Positions 18,170-29,430 of a stretch of DNA of 29,611 nucleotides are shown in pieces. The translations under genes and the position numbers were made by a program. The stretch comes from Spirogloea muscicola (Eukaryota; Streptophyta; Zygnematophyceae; Spirogloeales; Spirogloeaceae): the NCBI GenBank assembly GCA_009602725.1, contig WELB01000011.1, positions 962,814-992,424 on the forward strand, read 5' to 3'. Under the pieces are notes generated by a model. That model did not search any database. It was given only the letters and a program-made list of their open reading frames with translations, and had not been told where the DNA came from. Every line of letters starts with the position of its first letter. Within the stretch, counting starts at the first letter, position 1.

Positions 18170-21100
18170 ATGGGCGTGGTCATGCGGTGGACGGCCGTGG
18201 AGCTGCGGCTGCGGCCGGCGCTGACGCCGGACGGGAAGAAGACGCCCGGGCGCAAGGGCGGCGCCACCGGGCCGGGCCGCAAGTGGGGCCACACGTGCAA
18301 CGCGCTGCGCAACGGCCGCCTGGCCTACGCCTTCGGCGGCTACGGCAAGGACGAGAAGCAGACCAACGACGTCCACATCTTCGACACCGGTTAGCGATGG
18401 CCTCCCCAGTCTCCGGGATAGGCATGGCAAGGCTGCCCCCGGCACTGCCGCCGCCGGCGAAGGCGCCGCCGTCGGCCGTGGCTTCGCTGCGCCAACTCGC
18501 TGACGACGGGCCCGCCGCCGCCGCCGCCGGTCGCGCAGGGAAGCAGGCGTGGAGCCGCCCGATACTGAAGGGCGACCCGCCGATCCCGCGGGACAGCCAC
18601 ACGTGCACTACTGTCGGCCTCCGGCTCTTCATCATGGGCGGCACCGACGGCCACACCGCGCTCTCCGACCTCTACATCCTCGACACCAGTGAGCAGGGCG
18701 CCCCTCTCCTCCCGCATGCCCGCACCCGACGTCTTGCCGCTCGCAGCAGCGCTTGAGACGAGCTTGGTGGAGCAGCCGTCACCTCGCGCCTTGGACCAGA
18801 AGCCTGGTCCTGCGCCGCCACGGCAATGCATGCTGCATTGGGGGCCTCGCAGTATGATCAGTTGAGCCTCTCCAACACCTGCACATGCTGCATCTTCCTT
18901 TGCTGTGCCGAAGCCAACAACACCTGGTCCCAGCCGCTGCCGCAAGGGACGCCACCGGCGCCCCGGGAGGGCCACTGTGCTGCGCTGGTTGGCCAGCGCA
19001 TCTACGTCTTCGGAGGCTGCGGGAAGGCCGGAGCCGGCTCCGATGACACCTACTTCAACGACATCCACATTCTTGACACTGGTACTGATGGACCATGTGT
19101 TGCACAAGCTGACGGAGTATTTGGCACGGGGATAGGGGTTGCTACTTACACACGGTCTACATTACTTTGGCTCGTGTGCAGAAAGTCTTACGTGGACCAA
19201 GGCCACTCCGAAAGGAATGCTGCCAGCGCCAAGAGACAGCCACACCTGCAACTCCTGGGGCAAGTACCTCGTTGTGATGGGCGGCGAGGACTTTCAGAAC
19301 TCGTACCTCAACGACGTCTGGCTGTTTGATACGGGTGAGCTTGCGTTGTCGCCTGTTCCACAGCATGGTGGCTGTCTGCTCATCCAGCCGAGGGAAGCGG
19401 CCTTTGCTGTTGTCTCTTGTCTTTTGCATGGTGAAGGCCTCCAGCAAAAGTACGAGACAGGGGGGTCATCCGTCACTCTCCACCTTACTTGACTAATACA
19501 TTGTGGTAACATAGGGTTGAGTATAAAATAAAGAGGGATGGAAGGAATCTTGCAAACTGGTTGTGCATATAGCAAGCTGCCTCCTTTTCGGCACAATGCT
19601 CAGTACTAACATTTCTGCTTCACTTCCTTCTGACTCAGAGGCCGGAAGTTGGAGCATGGTGGAGGTTACAGGCGACATACCGGCGCCACGAGCAGGGCAT
19701 TCGGCTGTTGTTGTTGGAAAGCACCTCCTCGTGTTTGGGGGCTTTACAGACGAGCGGAGGCTCTTCAACGACTTACACGTCTTAGACCTAGGTGAGGGTG
19801 TGAGTCCTTGTCTACGACGTTACTGTCCTGTGCTGGATGGGCCTGCCGGGCAGGTCAATCTACCAAGATATTGCACTCGACCATGGTAAGTACCACTGTG
19901 CTGTTTCGCGTGAATATTGTTGCTTCTGACTGCTGAGGTTCTTGTGATTGGTGGAGGAGCAGGGACGGGGGTGTCGCAGAGGTGCATCACAGACGGGCCC
20001 CAGCCAAGCCCACGGTTCTCACTTGCTGCCGACTGTGTCGATGTGGCTCGTGGCCGGGTGCTCCTGTATGGGGGCTGCAATGACACCTTAGAGGCTCTCG
20101 ACGACATGTACTACCTGGAGACAGGTGTGTGCTGCTGCACTTCTGCTCCAACCTCATGCTAGCCGTCTGCTGTTGCCTGAGCAGCGCATGGCTTTGCAGA
20201 TAGGTACTTGAGCCACGACTTAAAACTGGCCTCCTCTCCTTAAAAAACAGGTGGTATCAAAACAAACTGGCAGTAAGAGCTATGCAACGAGCAGCTTGTT
20301 GTGTGTCAGCAGCTTTCCTTGGGTCACTGTCAATGTTCACATTGATGAAGTCGATTCCTACATACAATGGTCTTGACAAATCGCTGTGTCCATCAGGTTT
20401 GCACGTGGAGAAGATGGAGATTCAGCGATTGAAGCGGGAAAGAAAGTTCATCATCAGACGAGACCTCAAACGCAATATGGCAAATCACGAGGGCATGGAA
20501 GTTGAGGGGAAGCCTCGAGGTGTGAAGCGCCTGCGAGCTGCAATGTCTGCTCCAGCTGGTGTGCCTCCACTTTATTGCACAAATAGGCCACCCAAAGTAC
20601 CGTGCCTATGTAACGTCAGTAGCCTAGCACGAATATGATTCAAGTTTGTTGCTGTAAGTTCCGTCTTAGAAGGGTGAAAATTCAAGCTTAAGCAGGCTCA
20701 TAGAGAGCTTCTTGTGCTGGAGTCTTGGACAAGTTGCGCCACTCTTGAAATTACATGACAGGCCAGGCCTAGCACGAGCTGCATTGCGACTACTGCATTT
20801 CTGCATTTCTTACTTCAGAATGGATGTGTCATCATCGTAATGTGCAGATGCCCACGGTCGAGCAGATGTTAAAGTGGGTGTTACCAAGCCATTTGATGCC
20901 AAGATTACAAATGTATTTCACGCGGGCTACTGCGTAGAGGCCAACATTGATGGTCGGATTCTGCACGGCCTCCTTTTCTCGAACAGAGATGGCTTTGCCC
21001 ACGCTGCAATGGCACGCCAATTGCGGTAGCTGCCTGGACTTTTCATATGTTGTTATTGTGCATCTCCTATATGAGCATGACCAAAATTTGCCTCTAATGT

Positions 21101-21431
21101 TCATAAGGATCATCAGGCTTGTCGGACTGCTGCACTTCTGTGGACATCCCACCTGCCTGATCTTATTTACCTGCGCAGGACCCAGCAAGAAGCAGCGGAT
21201 GCCAAAGCAAGGCTGCAGCTGCAGAAGAAAGCGGATAGAAAGGCTGCAAGGATGGAGAAAAAAATGCTAAAGGAAGCCGAGGGTACAACGCCGTCCAATG
21301 TAAACAGCTACGGGGCAGCAGGACACATACCAAGTGCAGACACCTCGGCATACGATGAGAGTCGCACTCTGGCTGACATCCTCAACAGGAGCAATGAAGT
21401 GCACAAACGCACCACCCCTCAAAGTTCCTAG
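18170..21431 (+). CDS. Six-kelch protein with C-terminal coiled coil (At1g51540-like), nine exons
   Basis: Exons: 18170-18389, 18539-18688, 18914-19081, 19182-19334, 19639-19791, 19963-20124, 20397-20558, 20848-21025, 21179-21431; all GT-AG, 532 residues. Six exons each hold one kelch blade: GHTCNALRNGRLAYAFGGYG; DSHTCTTVGLRLFIMGGTDG; EGHCAALVGQRIYVFGGCG; DSHTCNSWGKYLVVMGGED; AGHSAVVVGKHLLVFGGF; LLYGGCNDTLEALDDMYYLE. Splice sites repeatedly fall in phase 1 right after L/F-D-T, so intron and blade boundaries coincide. After the propeller comes a basic helix (MEIQRLKRERKFIIRRDLKR), then FDAKITNVFHAGYCVEANID and LHGLLFSN, a C-terminal module also present in the plant homologue, and a charged coiled coil (QQEAADAKARLQLQKKADRK). 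Probably a cytosolic or nuclear scaffold; function unproven. An alternative last exon may be at 21666-21848. Confidence 0.93.
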
Positions 21432-21665
21432 GCTCCCTGTGCATGCGGACTCCCTTGATGGTTTGACAATACAGTCAGGTCAAGGCTGTGCTTGTGAACG
21501 TCACGAGATACATCAAACGTAGAAGCTTATTGAGCTATTTGATGATGCAGGGCTTATATGACTATTTGGAAGTAGGGTTTGGTGAAGTAGGGTTCAGTGA
21601 AGGCTTTGCTTGTGCATCCAGGCAATGGTCATGATACCTAAGACACATGGATTCCGCTCTTGCAG

Positions 21666-21848
21666 GCTGACGCAGCGCGGAGCACTCCTCCTGCAGCTTC
21701 CAAACCAAAGGCGGAAGCAGAAGATCCAGAGAAGGCGCCTATGACAGCCTCCGAACTCCCCGAAGTGGACGACACAGCTGGAGGCGTTATGAACCCTGAA
21801 GCCGCAGAGCCCGTCTTCTTGTCAGGAGCCTCTCTCTTCAAAGGGTAG
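21666..21848 (+). CDS. Possible alternative terminal exon of the kelch gene
   Basis: After the acceptor CTTGCAG, 61 codons are open in phase 0 to a stop at 21846-21848. The peptide is hydrophilic and acidic (KAEAEDPEKAPMTASELPEV). It would join in phase to exon 9 if the weak donor GTGCAC after the codons for NRSNE (near 21396-21401) were used in place of the stop at 21429-21431. It could equally be a separate small gene or non-coding. Confidence 0.3.
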   Translation, partial: ADAARSTPPAASKPKAEAEDPEKAPMTASELPEVDDTAGGVMNPEAAEPVFLSGASLFKG

Positions 21849-22906
21849 ATTGCATTCATGCGGCCTCAACGACAGCCGTCTGTGCAGTTCACGCCATCAC
21901 ATGGATGCCAAGGTGTCCTCTCTTGTGTCAAGCGCTGGGTGGTCCCTCACCTCACTGCAGATACCAAGGCAAGATACACAAACCTGTGGCAGGAAGGAGT
22001 GCTTGCAAGCCTGCCGGATTACTATCTGCTGACATCTTGGATTCATCTGGCCCTTATGTACAAACACAGGATGGACATGCCTCTCTTACAACAGCCCCCT
22101 CCTATTTGTCACATGGTTCACAAGGGCTGTAGCCTAAAAACCCCATTAGGACGGTGTCTGCATTTTCTTCTCCCCATCGGCAACTGTGTTTCCGACTTGA
22201 CAAACCATTGTTGTTGATGATGTCTAAGGAATTGGCCAAGACCGGGTCAAAGTACTTCAAAGGCCGGCCTTTGAAGTACCTTACTCAGGTTTTTCATATA
22301 TGGACTAACACTGCAGTGAAGTCGAGTAGCCAACATTTACACGTCCTTGGTGACTAATTTCAGTCTACACATAATCAAAGAGACAGGATACCTTGACATG
22401 CTCACATAGCCTTTTCCAAACTTGTCTGCATCTAGTAAGGCGTCGACTTGGGAAATGCTGCACAGAAGACATACTTAGCTAAGACCACATGCGACTGCCA
22501 CGGATGCTGAGGCATATAATCTCCAGCGAAAAGCTTGCACAAATAGGAGCTACTATGTTGTACTGTAAGCTAACTCCACCAACTCAACAAACGGGCACTG
22601 CCACCCAGCTCCCTGTGACATGCTTGCCCTGCAACAAGTCCTCCTTGTTGTACAAACGTCGTCAAGAAGACCATGCACAAAGGTGGTGAAGGGCTGCACA
22701 CGACGTTCAGATAACCTGTATACCTGATACATGATGCATAGGCCGCACTTATGAGGCTTGCTCAACTGATGTCTTGTGAAGTGAAGGAGCACTGCGCCCA
22801 CCTGATCTAATGCAGGGGTTGCTCAGTGGACCAATCCACCATTCCTCTCTCAGCCTTCCATTCCTTCAGGACATCCTGCCTGTTCGAGAATGGCTGAGCC
22901 TGCTGC
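21849..22906. other. Convergent 3' intergenic region with a 28-bp palindrome
   Basis: It lies between the kelch gene (plus) and RPS23 (minus). Frames are short and unconvincing. The only structure I see is the perfect palindrome at 22252-22279. Confidence 0.5.
22252..22279. repeat. 28-bp perfect palindrome
   Basis: GTACTTCAAAGGCC followed by its exact reverse complement, no spacer, centre between 22265 and 22266. One mismatch on each side is followed by two further matching pairs. It includes GGCCGGCC. It lies in the intergenic space where two genes converge. Confidence 0.9.
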
Positions 22907-23977
<1,071 letters not shown>

Positions 23978-24310
23978 GGCGGCGGCTCCTGCGGGTGCGC
24001 GCCCGGAGGCGCCGCCGAGATGGCCGGAGGGGAGGCGCCGAGCAAGGCCGCGACGGCGGCAGCAGGCGCGCTGTGGCAGGGCGGCGGTGGTGGGAAGGCG
24101 CGCGGGAGGTCGCGCTGCGGCAGAGGTGCTCCGAGGGTGTAAGAACCTCCGCTTCCCTGGCAGGGGATGTTCCACCCCCGCTAAACCCCAGTGGGCAGCT
24201 GAACCCCCGGCCGCGGTAGATCGACGGCCGGAACGGCCAGATTGGACCGCAATCGACGGTTGTCAACCGACGGCCACGGGCAGCCCTGCAGGGTCCTCAG
24301 AAGCCCGATA
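23978..24310. promoter_or_regulatory. 5' flank of RPS23
   Basis: GC-rich upstream region of RPS23 (minus), ending at the TA used by the DNA transposon at 24309-24310. Open frames here are shadows. A small inverted repeat CGGTTGTCAACCG lies at about 24256-24268. I see no defensible core promoter box. Confidence 0.35.
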
Positions 24311-26072
24311 CAGTCAAACCTTGTTATAGGCACCTCTCGATATAGGCACATTAGGGCAAAACCTCGATAGTGGCACCATTTTGCGGGAAGCACTTTTTTT
24401 CCCAGGCAAATGTGACTCGATATAGGAACGTGCCTGTATGTACAGGCACAGCTTTTCGGGGCAGAATTCCCCACTAGAAGTTGCCTATAGGAAAACAGAT
24501 TCACATATTTTCTATATTCTCTACAGGCCGGGTGTTCATGAACCGGGCGCGAGGGTTCGGGGCTTTACTGCCTCCAAAAGCCAGCGCAGAGCGGCTCATT
24601 ACCGTCTCCCCGACGGCCCCCACCAGTCTCCATGTCTCCCAGACGGCCCCCACCCTTCTCCAAGCCACGGCGTCACGAGGCCCTCGTTGAGACCGCTGCT
24701 CGCCGCTGCCCAACTTGCCTAACTGGGCCGTCTATGCAAGCACGCTTGCTGACGCCCACAACGCTGGGTCAGAAGAAGACGTACTCGATATGCGTGTCTT
24801 ACAAGAAGCAATTGACAGCCTACAGCTTGGCCCGGACGCCCTCACGGCTTCTGAATACATCGATTTGCCAGGAGAAAATCAGGTGGGTATATTTATCGTA
24901 CTACTTGTCTTGTGTGTGGCGTTGTTCATCTAAGTGCAATGTGGACGGTACTTACATCTTCTATTGACGGTCTTAATAGGTGGAGTCTCCAATGACGGAT
25001 GAGGACATCATAGCTGAAGTGATGCCCCCAGTGACAATCGTCGAAGAAGACATCCCCGCCGACCTCCCACCACCGAGGATGACTCATGCGGAAGCCAGTG
25101 ACCATCTGAGGTATTTCTCTCACTACCTCGCGCAAGAACTGCACTTTTTCGGTCCACAAGCTCTTCTTACGTGCGAACGATGGAGGAGCTCTGTGAGAAA
25201 CTATGCTCTGAGGAAGAAGAAACAAACAACAATCGAGGACTACGTGGCCTCCAACAACATGCACGACGAGTAGGAGCGCATCAGAGCTCGCTGGTCTTCA
25301 TTTTTCCATTGAGCTTGCAAGGCTCACCAATATCGAGCACGTCTTGAGGCTAGGTAGAGCTGAAATGTGCACTCCCTCGCTTCCTCCTACTTTCAGGTGC
25401 GCTTGCTTGCCCTCTTATGTGCAAGCAAGGCACCTATGCATGCTCGGGCCATATGTGCCCTTGCCGAGGCTGGTCCTCACTGTAGCCCACATCGCACTTT
25501 GCTTGTCTTAGCCAACCCCATCGACTTGCGGTCCCATCTAATGCGTCCTTACATCACCCTTGATATTACTAGTCAGCCTGCCTACACTTGTATGCGAGCT
25601 TACAGTCCACCTCCTATCGGTGTCCTGCGATCTTGCATCTTTGCATTGAGGGCGCGATGAGCGATGGTAGCCGCTCATTCTAGGTGCTGGCTCCATCACA
25701 ATGTGTCTTTTGTACTTGCTCACAAGTGAATTGCCATCTCGATTGCCGTGATTCTCGAGCGGCTTCCCCTCCTTCGCCCCCATGGCCACCTTGAGAGTGG
25801 TTGCCACCATTGCCTTCGTTCGGGTGTCTCTTTGTGGTAGAAGTGGATGCCCATGTGGGCGATTGTGGTGCCAAGAGAATGATGCTTGCAACCACGTTGC
25901 CACCTGAGCTTTGCTCATTCGCCATTTTTCCAATATAATATTGTATATTTGCTGATGTCACTGTATAGGCACATTTGGGGGCAATAGTGCCTCTACAAGG
26001 ACACAAGAACCTCTCCATATAGTCACACATTTTCGCCAAACCGGCCGACGTGCCTATAACAAGGTTTGACTG
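24311..26072 (+). mobile_element. pogo/Tigger-type DNA transposon, internally deleted, with TIRs and TA duplication
   Basis: The left end CAGTCAAACCTTGTTATAGG plus CAC (24311-24333) is an exact inverse match of the right end (26050-26072), 23 bp. TA flanks both ends (24309-24310 and 26073-26074), as expected for the Tc1/mariner superfamily. Subterminal words such as TATAGGCAC recur near 24341 and 25965, and a small palindrome GTGCCTGTA/TACAGGCAC is at 24430-24449. The element is 1,762 bases, too short for a full transposase plus ends, and only the transposase C-terminus is readable. 25274-26039 has no recognisable product. Confidence 0.88.
24715..25273 (+). pseudogene. Tigger-like transposase, C-terminal remnant with an intron
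   Basis: Two frames join across a GT-AG intron (exon to 24882, exon from 24980), giving LQLGPDALTASEYIDLPGEN, then PMTDEDIIAEVMPP, then MTHAEASDHLRYFSHYLAQE, ending at the stop 25271-25273. The order leucine-rich helix, L-x-A-x-E-Y-I-D, T-D-E-x-I-I-x-x-V, acidic/proline linker, H-A-E-A is characteristic of the end of Tigger/pogo DDE transposases. The DNA-binding CENP-B-type domain and the DDE catalytic residues are absent, so this copy cannot mobilise itself. Confidence 0.7.
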
Positions 26073-26094
26073 TAACAGCTGCTGATATTAAAGA

Positions 26095-26548
26095 ATCGGC
26101 TGTAAGTTGCCAGCCAGATGCATACAGGTGTTCATGACGGAGCCAGAGGCTAGGCAGACAGGGCGCCCTTAACGAGCCTAGCATCTCCAACCTGCGGTGC
26201 TTAGCAGAGAGAAGGCGCGCGGGGCGCATGAATTGAAAGGGAGGCCAATTCAAGCCAATACATTGTTCAGGCAGAGTCTATAGGGCTGTTTAACAAAGGC
26301 TACATACTACGGAGACCTAATCTAAGGTACCTAAGATGACATTAGTACCCACGGGTGAGCACAAACAAATCTGACAAGCTAACTTGGGGAGCTGGAGCGC
26401 CGCCACGAAAGCCGGAGGCCTGACTTAGAGCGCGCCCTGCACGTTGATGAAGAGCCAATGCTTGCGAGCGCTGCAAACTAAGCGAGAGCCGCATTCTATA
26501 ATATGCAACTAAGGCCTGCGGAATGCTAGAGTGGCCCAAGCAGAGGTT
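26095..26548 (-). mobile_element. Non-LTR retrotransposon, 5'-truncated, copy 5
   Basis: The minus frame contains YYRMRLSLSLQRSQALALHQ and ends SLSDLFVLTRGY at 26342. It is the intact form of the C-terminus damaged in copy 4. The 3' UTR (26341 down to about 26230) matches 8560-8690 in inverse orientation. Beyond it, 26165-26095 on the minus strand repeats the words of 400-480 (GAACACCTGTATGCATCTGG). The DNA transposon lies next to it, at 26072. Confidence 0.7.
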
Positions 26549-26780
26549 ACTGAGTGATTCTCCTGTAGCTCTTTGGTTTTTGTCCATTCTTTTTTTGGCT
26601 GGCTTCTGCCAGCCCCTCTCTTCTATGGGCGAGCTCATTCTCCCTCAATACCCCCGTGTCAGCAGTGGGTCCCCAGAAGGGAGAGAAGGCGCTCGGTGCG
26701 CAGGAAGTGAGGGGGTGGCCAATTCAAGCCATTACTTTGTTCAGGCAAAATTTAGTGTAGAGATGGGGCCACATACAAAG
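26549..26780. mobile_element. Retrotransposon tails, both orientations
   Basis: 26545-26642 (plus) starts with GTTACTGAGTGATTC (end of the RGY-stop codons), has the stem TTGGCTGGCT/GCCAGCCCC and ends TATGGGCGAGCTCATTCT. 26690-26760 (minus) carries GCCTGAACAAAGTAATGG-type and CGCACCGAGCGCCTTC words of the copy 4/5 3' UTR. 26780-27200 has weak stems only (GGGCTGGAG...CACAGCC near 27073, AGGCTGGCC...ACAG near 27125). Confidence 0.55.
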
Positions 26781-27339
26781 AAGCTCTATGCTAAGGTGGT
26801 TAAATATAACAGTGTGAGAAAGTGGCGCTTCCGCGGTTGGCGTCTATGAACAGGGCACAAAGAGATGTTCAATACTCTCCTATACTAGGTACGGTTGAGA
26901 AACCCAGAAGGGAGGAACGAGGACGCGAGGTCGTCCAGCTAGGGGGCAGATGCTTGATTCATCTTGCGGCTGTCGACTAGGAGCTACTAAGCGGCTGTTT
27001 CAGCAGACACTTGTGGCCCTGCGAAATAGATGCTCCTACCCTTTCCCCTCGACCTCTACCTCTACTCTCACGTGGGCTGGAGTTCCACAGCCATCATCGA
27101 CCCCTCTTGAAGTGCTCTCAATTAGGCTGGCCTTCACAGTCACCACCTCCTCGGATTTTTTTCTCATATCTCCTCGGAAGCTGAAGTAGCAAGATGCCGA
27201 CAGCGACTGCTGGGCCCCTCCCTGATTCCCCATGACTGCCTTGACGAGCCACCGGGCGCTTCATACCCAAACCTTCCAGTTTGTGATCTTTCATCAGTCG
27301 AGACCTGCTGGAGGTCCAGGGCTCGACTCATGACACCCA

Positions 27340-27416
27340 GGGGTCGAACCTGCCCGGTGCCTGGCCGCATACCAACCTCTAATGATTTGCCATCAGGCCA
27401 GCTGCACTACTTCGTC
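27340..27416 (-). repeat. tRNA-like sequence with A and B boxes (pseudo-tRNA or tRNA-derived SINE head)
   Basis: On the minus strand TAGTGCAGCTGG (27409-27398) fits the internal promoter A box and GGTTCGACCCC (27350-27340) fits the B box, 47 bases apart, a spacing possible for a tRNA with a long variable arm. Four T-stem pairs form. The seven-base acceptor stem does not, and no convincing anticodon arm is seen, so this is not a functional tRNA. Confidence 0.3.
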
Positions 27417-27762
27417 ATCACAGCACCCGCTCACGAAAGCTGTATGTTTTGTTCAAAGACCTCTTACAAGCAGGTGCATGAACAACATAGCCATTGCGAA
27501 GCAACTGTTTCAGCCGCCTGCTGCCTCCGCACTAAGAGGATCGAGAAGCCTCTGATGAGAGGAATACACAGGGTTGATCTATAGAAATGATGACGTCACC
27601 TGACCTGAATGAGCAGTATAACAAAAGAATGAATATCTAAAACACATACTTGAGCTGCCTTGAGAAGGAAGGGTGTCTGAGGCAGTAAGGTAAGATGCGT
27701 CTTTATACTTCAAGGTGGACATATTTCAGAGAGGCTTTCTCTCTGTCTGGTGCATATAAGTG

Positions 27763-29056
27763 TCATTCATCGTCCTTGTAAGGGTACTCCTCGGGGACTT
27801 GCTCAAGAAGCGTCAACCGTATCTCAGATGCCTCATCCCCGCGCAACACATCTCGCACAAATTTGGCCTCGGTCCGCATTGACACCTTCCAAAGCCAAAC
27901 AAACCCCTAGGCCATCAGCTCTTAAGGTGTGAAGTCGGTACCAAATTCTTGATCTACCAGCAGTCATGTCGGATAATTAATGCTACCCAAGGCCTTAGCG
28001 TACTGAATATAGCAGCAAGCTCAAAGTGCAGACTAAGAGGCAACTTCAATTTGCAAGCACTTACCATCTCAAGTGCTCCTCTGAGCACTCCGCAAAGGAT
28101 GTTGCAGTATATCAGCCCCTGACATGTCTCAGGAAGCTCAACAAAGTCCACGAGGGGGTTGTCATCCAGGATAAGGCTGCACTCAGTGCCCTCTGCATTC
28201 CAATTTGCGACTTGAGGGGACACTCCCAGGAACATCTTGAAGCCAACCTGAGGGTTAGGAAGATGGCAAGGCCAATGCATGAGGTCTCGTAGAAGGTTGA
28301 TCACACAGCAAGCGTATACTCCTGCCAAAACCAACCAGCTCTCTACCTGGAAGACAGAAAAAACCAGAAATGATCCCTGCGAACAAATGGGTTGAGAGGC
28401 ACCAGTTGCTCTTTCACCTTTGCAATGACTTCAGCAGTCTCATGAAAATCTGGACAGCGAGGCATGTTGGCCTTCGCCAGGAACTCGTCTACAAGCCTAA
28501 TGCCCATGTTGTACCCCCTGCAAGTTCGTCTCTGAACACAAGTAAGTCGCTGCATGATGTCCCCTGCTGACATGTGCGAGTGGAAGCAGCAATGGCCTCC
28601 CTGATTCTGAAGCTTGTCCTCGCCCTGGCTTGATTGCTAGTGCAGGCGAAAGCAAATAGCAGGACTAAGCAAGTGCCTCAGTTGCAAAAGTCGTCCAGGC
28701 GGCTTCGCCATGTGTCCAGCCCCTATCCTCAATAGGCGAGCACTTTCTTCTCCTATGTGAGCTCACATGGTGTCAAGCTGCTTGTTGACTTCCTCGACCT
28801 CCTCGAAGTCGGTGAGGAGCTGCCGGACGATCGCCCCGTACGTGAGTGTGAAGAGCTCCGCGCTCTGCTCCGCCAAGCCGGGGCGCAGAGCGCAGAGCTT
28901 GAGCCCTCGGGGCCAGCCGACAGCCAACAACCTGGAGCATGGCGATGCACCGCACAGGTGCCGGGCCGTCCGCCGTCCTTGAGGGCAGGCAGTGGCGCTC
29001 ACCACTTTCTCCACGCTGGCAAAGGCGAGGTCGCCCGGCCGGGGGGCGGGCGCCAT
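27763..29056 (-). CDS. TRAPPC3: TRAPP complex subunit 3 (Bet3), five exons
   Basis: Core subunit of the TRAPP tethering complexes, which activate Rab1/Ypt1-type GTPases in ER-Golgi traffic. Exons on the minus strand: 29003-29056, 28767-28864, 28418-28517, 28065-28247, 27763-27885; all GT-AG, 185 residues, as expected for Bet3. Motifs in order: SAELFTLTYGAIVRQLLTDF; VNKQLDTMGYNMGIRLVDEF; PDFHETAEVIAKVGFKMFLG; ILDDNPLVDFVELPETCQGL; YCNILCGVLRGALEM; FVRDVLRGDEASEIRL; PEEYPYKDDE at the end. Cys72 in M-P-R-C-P-D corresponds to the cysteine that is acylated in the human protein. The start at 29056 gives a short N-terminus like other Bet3 proteins; another in-frame ATG at 29149 would add 31 low-complexity residues. 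Exon 1 is the least certain. A retrotransposon tail fragment lies in intron 2. Confidence 0.95.
28717..28756 (+). mobile_element. Retrotransposon 3' tail fragment in TRAPPC3 intron 2
   Basis: CCAGCCCCTATCCTCAATAG, GCGAGCAC and TTTCTTCT form the last 40 bases of the type A tail. The fragment is antisense to the gene and ends about ten bases from the splice donor at 28766. The 5' half of the stem is missing, so it was truncated on insertion or later. Confidence 0.65.
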
Positions 29057-29179
29057 GGCGCGACGCGCCGGGGCCGCCGCCCCCCTGCGGGGGCGGGCCC
29101 GCGGCGCAGGCTGGCAGGGGTTGCGCGGGGGCAGCCCGGAGACCTGCACAGGACCTGCAGCAACAAGGCTGGCTTCTAG

Positions 29180-29430
29180 GCTCGCGAGAAAGCACGGCCA
29201 GATTGACTGGTGGCTGGGAAGGCCAGCCCAAACGAAAGAAAGCGCGGCCAGATTGACTGGTTGCTGGGAAAGGCCGAAGGAATGGACAAGGTCTGAAGGA
29301 GCCGGAGGGCGAAGGACTACGACTAAGACATCAGCCAGGAACGCTCAGTAACCTCTAGTCAGGAGATGCAAGTCTTAGTAGCTAGCCGGCGGAAAGACGT
29401 CGCGCTGACGGAAGCCGGAGGCCGCCTCCA
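29180..29430 (-). mobile_element. Type B retrotransposon 3' end with duplicated stem
   Basis: On the minus strand: a decayed coding end (codons related to SDLxxL then GGTTACTGAGCG near 29350), CTGATGTCTTAGTCGTAG, CTTCAGACCTTGTCCATTCC, stem CCTTTCCCAGCA and CAGTCAATCTGGCCGCGCTT. Then a second TTTGGGCTGGCCTTCCCAGC and CAGTCAATCTGGCCGTGCTT (29233-29190). The last 50 bases of the tail are present twice, head to tail. Confidence 0.65.

Noticed and set aside
17389-18224. Plus frames of 206 and 243 codons
   Set aside because: Antisense to the BLOS2 exon and to GC-rich promoter DNA; the sequence is low complexity and contains an ambiguous base.
27340-27416. Functional class II tRNA gene
   Set aside because: The acceptor stem does not pair and no sound anticodon arm could be drawn, despite good A and B boxes.
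28757-29231. Plus and other-frame minus frames around TRAPPC3 exons 1 and 2
   Set aside because: They are shadows; only the frame with SAELFTLTYG is conserved.
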